This document shows positions 15,184-18,608 of a stretch of 18,608 nt of DNA, one piece after another. The stretch is from positions 1-18,608 of the forward strand of contig JBMSQB010000088.1 in assembly GCA_049423065.1 (NCBI GenBank), given 5' to 3'. Below the pieces are notes generated by a model. It saw only the letters and a program-made list of their open reading frames with translations, made no database searches and was not told the origin of the DNA. Source of the stretch: SYIM01 sp041182885. GTDB taxonomy: Bacteria > Pseudomonadota > Gammaproteobacteria > Burkholderiales > Burkholderiaceae_E. The translations under genes were made by a program, and so were the position numbers. How positions within the stretch are numbered: position 1 is the stretch's first letter; the number at the start of each line of letters is the position of its first letter.

Positions 15184-16206
15184 ATGGCGCAGGTTCGCCC
15201 CGATGCCCTCGAAGCGGCGCTTTCAAAGAAGGTCCCGGTGATCGCCTGGGTTTACGGCGACGAACCGTTGCTGATCCAGGAGGCGGCCGACTCGCTGCGC
15301 GCCGCCGCGCGTCGGGCGGGTGCGGAGGAGCGCCAGGTGTTCGAGGTCGACCGGTTCTTCAAGACCGACCGGTTCGTCGCCGAGGCGGGGTCGCTGTCGC
15401 TCTTTGGCTCGGCACGATTGCTGGAACTGCGTTTTGGCGGCAAACCCGGGAAGGAAATCGGGGAACTGATCGCGAGCACCGCCGAATCGGCCGATGCGTC
15501 GCTCAGGCTTCTGGTTCTGAGCGGCAAGCTTGATCGCACCACCACTGAAGGCGCCTGGTTTGGACGAATCGAACGGGCCGGGCTGATCGTGCCGGTTTAT
15601 CCGGTTGAGCGGCGCGAACTGCCCCGCTGGATTGCCGGCCGCCTCGGACGCCAGAAGCAGCGGGCGGATTCCGCAACCCTGGAACTCATCGCCGAGCGGG
15701 TCGAAGGCAACCTGCTTGCCGCGCATCAGGAAGTGAGCAAGCTCGGCCTCCTGTTTCCCGAAGGCGAAATCCCCGCAGCCCAGGCGCGCGCCGCGGTACT
15801 GAGCGTGGCCCGATACGACGCGTTCGATCTGGTTGACGCCATGCTGCTGGGAGACCGTGAGCGCACGCTCCGCAGCCTGGAGGGTCTGCATGCGGAGGGC
15901 GAAGCGCCGCCGCTCCTCATCTGGGCAATCAGCGATGCGGTACGCACGCTCCTGCGCCTTCACGCGGCGCGCGCATCCGGACTTGCGCTCGCGCAAGCGC
16001 TGCGCAGCGCGCGTATCTTCGGCGCACGCGAGCGCGCGTTCGAGGCGGCCGCCCGCCGTATTTCCATGGCCGACTGCGAGCAGGCCCTGCGGTTGGCAGC
16101 GCTCGCAGATAGAATCTTCAAAGGGGTTGGCGACGGCGATGCCTGGCTCGCCCTGGAGCGACTCGTGATGAGGCTGGCGGGCGTCCCGCTACCGGGAGAC
16201 AACTGA
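15184..16206 (+). CDS. holA: DNA polymerase III subunit delta
   Basis: The 340-residue product is the delta subunit of the clamp loader, which opens the beta sliding clamp during replication. The N-terminal region fits the family: VPVIAWVYGDEPLLIQEAAD in pieces at about 18-37, where the GDEPLL segment is the degenerate nucleotide-binding start, and VFEVDRFF near 53-60. The middle part has LELIAERVEGNLLAAHQEVSKL (about 161-182), a hallmark of HolA lid domains. The C-terminal helical collar domain completes the usual length. It starts six bases after the lptE stop and ends four bases before the proA GTG. ATG 15184 is the natural start, although no strong Shine-Dalgarno sequence is seen. Confidence 0.95.
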   Translation: MAQVRPDALEAALSKKVPVIAWVYGDEPLLIQEAADSLRAAARRAGAEERQVFEVDRFFKTDRFVAEAGSLSLFGSARLLELRFGGKPGKEIGELIASTAESADASLRLLVLSGKLDRTTTEGAWFGRIERAGLIVPVYPVERRELPRWIAGRLGRQKQRADSATLELIAERVEGNLLAAHQEVSKLGLLFPEGEIPAAQARAAVLSVARYDAFDLVDAMLLGDRERTLRSLEGLHAEGEAPPLLIWAISDAVRTLLRLHAARASGLALAQALRSARIFGARERAFEAAARRISMADCEQALRLAALADRIFKGVGDGDAWLALERLVMRLAGVPLPGDN

Positions 16207-16210
16207 CATC

Positions 16211-17494
16211 GTGGACAAGCAGCCAATCGACAGCATCGCCTATGTTGATGACCTGGGTCGGCGCGCACGTGCAGCCGGTCGGGACATCGCACGTTCATCA
16301 ACCGATGCCCGCAACCGCGCACTGACCGCAACCGCCGCGGCCATCCGTCGCGAGGCCGCAGCGCTCGCGCGCGCCAATCGGCTCGATCTGGAGGCCGCGC
16401 GCGCGGCCGGCCATGATCAGGCCTTCGTCGACCGGCTGGCCCTTACGCCGCGCGTCATCCAGACCATGGCCGAGGGACTCGAACAGATCGTGATGCTGCC
16501 CGACCCGGTCGGTGAAATCAGCGGGCTCAGCTACCGACCATCAGGAATCCAGGTCGGCAAAATGCGAGTGCCGCTGGGTGTGATCGGCATCATTTATGAA
16601 TCCCGGCCCAACGTCACGATCGATGCTGCGGGGCTGTGCATCAAATCGGGGAACGCCACCATCCTGCGGGGCGGCTCCGAAGCCATCCACAGCAACCAGG
16701 CCCTGGCTGCACTCATCCGCGAGGGGCTCGCCGCCGCCGGTTTACCCGCCGACGCTGTACAGGTGGTTGACACCACCGACCGCGCGGTGGTGGGCGCGCT
16801 GATCGCGGCCGAACGCTGGGTAGACGTCATCGTGCCGCGGGGCGGAAAGTCGCTCACCGAGCGCATCTCGCGCGAAGCGAAGGTGCCCGTCATCAGGCAC
16901 CTGGACGGCATCTGTCATGTCTACATCGATGACCACGCCGACATCGACAAGGCCATCCGCATTGCCGACAACGCCAAGACCCAGCGCTACTCGCCCTGCA
17001 ACACCATGGAAACACTGCTGGTTGCGCAATCGGTCGCCGAGCGCATCCTGCCGCCGCTTTGCCGCATTTATGCCGACAAGGGGGTCGAACTGCGCGGTGA
17101 TGCCCACACCCGGGCGGTGCTTGGACAGGTATCCATTGCGTGCGGCGAGGCCACCGAGGAAGACTGGCATACCGAATATCTGGCGCCCATTCTTTCGATC
17201 CGTGTCGTGGGCGGACTCGATGAGGCGATCGACCATATTGCGCGCTACGGCTCGCAGCACACCGATGCCATCGTGACCGAGCACCACGGTCATGCCATGC
17301 GTTTTCTGCGGGAAGTCGATTCGTCCTCGGTGATGATCAACGCCTCGACACGCTTTGCCGATGGGTTCGAGTACGGCCTGGGCGCCGAGATCGGCATCTC
17401 CACCAACAAACTGCATGCGCGCGGCCCGGTGGGCCTGGAAGGTCTCACCTCGCTCAAGTTCGTGGTGTTTGGCAGCGGACAGATCCGCACCTGA
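16211..17494 (+). CDS. proA: Gamma-glutamyl phosphate reductase (glutamate-5-semialdehyde dehydrogenase)
   Basis: This 427-residue cytosolic NADPH enzyme reduces gamma-glutamyl phosphate to glutamate-5-semialdehyde, the second step of proline synthesis. It has the aldehyde dehydrogenase fold. Visible are PLGVIGIIYESRPNVTIDAA (121-140), KSGNATILRGGSEA (145-158), DVIVPRGGKSL (205-215), the catalytic Cys263 in RYSPCNTMETLLV, and the C-terminal EVDSSSVMINASTRFADG and LGAEIGISTNKLHARGPVGLE segments. The proposed start is GTG at 16211, four bases after holA, with GGAG about 12 nt upstream; no in-frame ATG lies close by without cutting into conserved sequence. proB is not in the window. The coupling to holA suggests co-transcription. 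Confidence 0.97.
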   Translation: MDKQPIDSIAYVDDLGRRARAAGRDIARSSTDARNRALTATAAAIRREAAALARANRLDLEAARAAGHDQAFVDRLALTPRVIQTMAEGLEQIVMLPDPVGEISGLSYRPSGIQVGKMRVPLGVIGIIYESRPNVTIDAAGLCIKSGNATILRGGSEAIHSNQALAALIREGLAAAGLPADAVQVVDTTDRAVVGALIAAERWVDVIVPRGGKSLTERISREAKVPVIRHLDGICHVYIDDHADIDKAIRIADNAKTQRYSPCNTMETLLVAQSVAERILPPLCRIYADKGVELRGDAHTRAVLGQVSIACGEATEEDWHTEYLAPILSIRVVGGLDEAIDHIARYGSQHTDAIVTEHHGHAMRFLREVDSSSVMINASTRFADGFEYGLGAEIGISTNKLHARGPVGLEGLTSLKFVVFGSGQIRT

Positions 17495-17538
17495 CCGCCC
17501 CGCTTCGGAGGCGCGCGGCTTCCAAAGGACTTCACCCG

Positions 17539-17970
17539 ATGAGCACCGGCTACCTCTGGATCAAGGCGCTTCACATCATCTTCATCACCAGTTGGTTCGC
17601 AGGGCTCTTCTATCTGCCCAGGATTTTCGTGAATCTCGCGATGGTTCCCGAAGCGGGAGACGAGCGTGAGCGCCTGCTGCTCATGGCCCGAAAGCTCTGG
17701 CGCTTCATGCAGCCGCTCATGGGTCTCGCCCTGCTTTTTGGCCTGTGGCTGTGGCTGGGCTATGGCGTGGGTGCAGGCAGCGGCTGGATGCACGCCAAGC
17801 TTGCCATCGTGCTTGTGCTTCTCGCCTATCACCATGTCTGCGGACGCCTGCTCAAGCGCCTTGCAAGCGGCACCGACAGCCATTCGCATGTGTGGTTTCG
17901 CTGGTTCAACGAGGCCCCGGTCATCCTGCTGGTGGTCTCCGTGATCCTTGTTGTCGTCAAACCGTTCTGA
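17539..17970 (+). CDS. hemJ: Protoporphyrinogen IX oxidase HemJ (membrane protein, CopD-like/UPF0093)
   Basis: The 143-residue integral membrane protein matches the HemJ family, which oxidises protoporphyrinogen IX to protoporphyrin IX, the penultimate step of heme synthesis. Four hydrophobic segments are visible at about 6-30, 57-78, 85-105 and 126-141. Family hallmarks are WIKALHIIFITSWFAGLFYL (7-26) with His12, HAKL with Lys87 (both positions correspond to the reported heme-binding His and Lys of HemJ), YHHVCGRLL (97-105), RWFNEAPVILL (121-131) and the terminal VVVKPF. AAAGGA lies nine bases before ATG 17539. It follows proA by 44 bp and probably belongs to the same transcript. Confidence 0.93.
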   Translation: MSTGYLWIKALHIIFITSWFAGLFYLPRIFVNLAMVPEAGDERERLLLMARKLWRFMQPLMGLALLFGLWLWLGYGVGAGSGWMHAKLAIVLVLLAYHHVCGRLLKRLASGTDSHSHVWFRWFNEAPVILLVVSVILVVVKPF

Positions 17971-17987
17971 CTCCCGAGGACACCTTC

Positions 17988-18602
17988 GTGCCCCACACGC
18001 TCGACTATTTCATGGCCCCGTCATCACCCTGGACCTACCTGGGCCATCGGCGACTGCGCGATCTGTGCGCGGGTCATGCCATTCCGATCCGGATGATGCC
18101 GATTGATCTGGGCAAGGTGTTCCCGCAATCGGGTGGGCTGCCGCTGCCCCAGCGCGCGCCCCAGCGGCAGGCTTACCGGCTGGTCGAGCTTGCGCGCTGG
18201 CGCGACATCACAGGACTCCCCCTCAACCTGCAGCCCCGATTCTTTCCTGTGAGCGGCGACGATGCCGCGCTCGTCCTGATCGGCGCGCAACTGCATCATG
18301 GCGACCTGGCTGCGCTCGATCTGGCCGGGCGCGTGCTGAGTGCGGTCTGGGCCGAAGAGCGCAATATCGCCGACCCTCAGGTCATGGCCGCTCTGATCGC
18401 CGAAGCCGGCCTGGATGGGGAGGCCATTGTTGCCCGGCGTCCCGATGCCATCGTCCGCTACGAGGCCAACACGAAGGAGGCCATCGCCCGCCAGGTGTTT
18501 GGCGCTCCCTGGTATGTCTGGCAGGACGAACCGTTCTGGGGCCAGGATCGGCTCGACTTCCTTGAGCGGGCACTGGCCAGCCGCGTCGGCGCGCGCGGCT
18601 GA
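17988..18602 (+). CDS. 2-hydroxychromene-2-carboxylate isomerase / kappa-class GST-like protein
   Basis: The 204-residue product has a DsbA-like thioredoxin fold of the HCCA isomerase/kappa glutathione transferase group. The N-terminal strand LDYFMAPSSPWTYLGHRRL (5-23) carries SSPW where DsbA proteins have CxxC, so a disulfide oxidase role is unlikely; Ser12 or Ser13 is the presumed glutathione-contacting residue. The helical insertion (about 60-160) and the late GAPWYVWQDEPFWGQDRLDFL segment (FGxPxF-type cis-proline loop and GQDRLD) are family hallmarks. GTG at 17988 is chosen because GAGG lies eight bases ahead and the start places the first strand at the N-terminus; the open frame extends into hemJ in another frame. 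The true substrate is unknown: naphthalene catabolism or glutathione conjugation are family possibilities. The stop lies six bases before the window edge. Confidence 0.88.
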   Translation: MPHTLDYFMAPSSPWTYLGHRRLRDLCAGHAIPIRMMPIDLGKVFPQSGGLPLPQRAPQRQAYRLVELARWRDITGLPLNLQPRFFPVSGDDAALVLIGAQLHHGDLAALDLAGRVLSAVWAEERNIADPQVMAALIAEAGLDGEAIVARRPDAIVRYEANTKEAIARQVFGAPWYVWQDEPFWGQDRLDFLERALASRVGARG

Positions 18603-18608
18603 CATGGC

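Noticed and set aside
13497..15185. 562-residue open frame antisense to leuS and lptE
   Set aside because: It lies opposite two clearly recognised genes, shows no family motif, and is an expected shadow at this GC content.

Overview
The window is GC-rich chromosomal DNA, most likely from a betaproteobacterium of the order Burkholderiales. The best evidence is the housekeeping block leuS-lptE-holA-proA followed by hemJ, an arrangement I associate with that order. The taxonomic call is an inference from gene order and protein character, not from a database search. I see no rRNA, tRNA, insertion sequence, integrase or CRISPR array.

Left part (1-3624). A proline-rich C-terminal fragment runs in from the left edge. 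A class III (CaiB/BaiF-type) CoA-transferase follows on the + strand. It converges on a two-gene minus-strand unit, an IclR-type regulator and an acetate kinase, with a 2-nt gap between them. This unit has a recognisable sigma70-like promoter in the 227-bp gap at 3398-3624. The same gap holds a good stem-loop that probably ends the next minus-strand operon.

Middle part (3625-11783). One long minus-strand operon reads, in transcription order: a full-length allophanate hydrolase (amidase plus C-terminal domain), a family 5 substrate-binding protein with a Tat-like signal, two Dpp/Opp-type permeases, two Dpp/Opp-type ATPases, and a GntR regulator of the FCD subfamily. The junctions are very tight: three 4-nt ATGA overlaps and one 0-nt junction. 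The 183-bp gap upstream of the hydrolase contains the perfect palindrome TTGTATACAA (11812-11821). This is the form expected for a GntR/FCD operator, so the distal regulator probably controls its own operon. The likely logic is uptake of a nitrogen-rich solute and release of ammonia through allophanate. The enzyme that would make allophanate (urea carboxylase, biuret hydrolase or carboxyguanidine deiminase) is not in the window. This operon is the most interesting feature here.

Right part (11967-18602). A + strand block runs divergently from the operon: leucyl-tRNA synthetase, the LPS-assembly lipoprotein LptE, DNA polymerase III delta, gamma-glutamyl phosphate reductase, HemJ (protoporphyrinogen oxidase) and a kappa-class GST/2-hydroxychromene-2-carboxylate isomerase-like protein. 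The gaps are 4-44 bp, so at least part of it is probably co-transcribed. Non-ATG starts (TTG or GTG) are proposed for lptE, proA and the isomerase gene.
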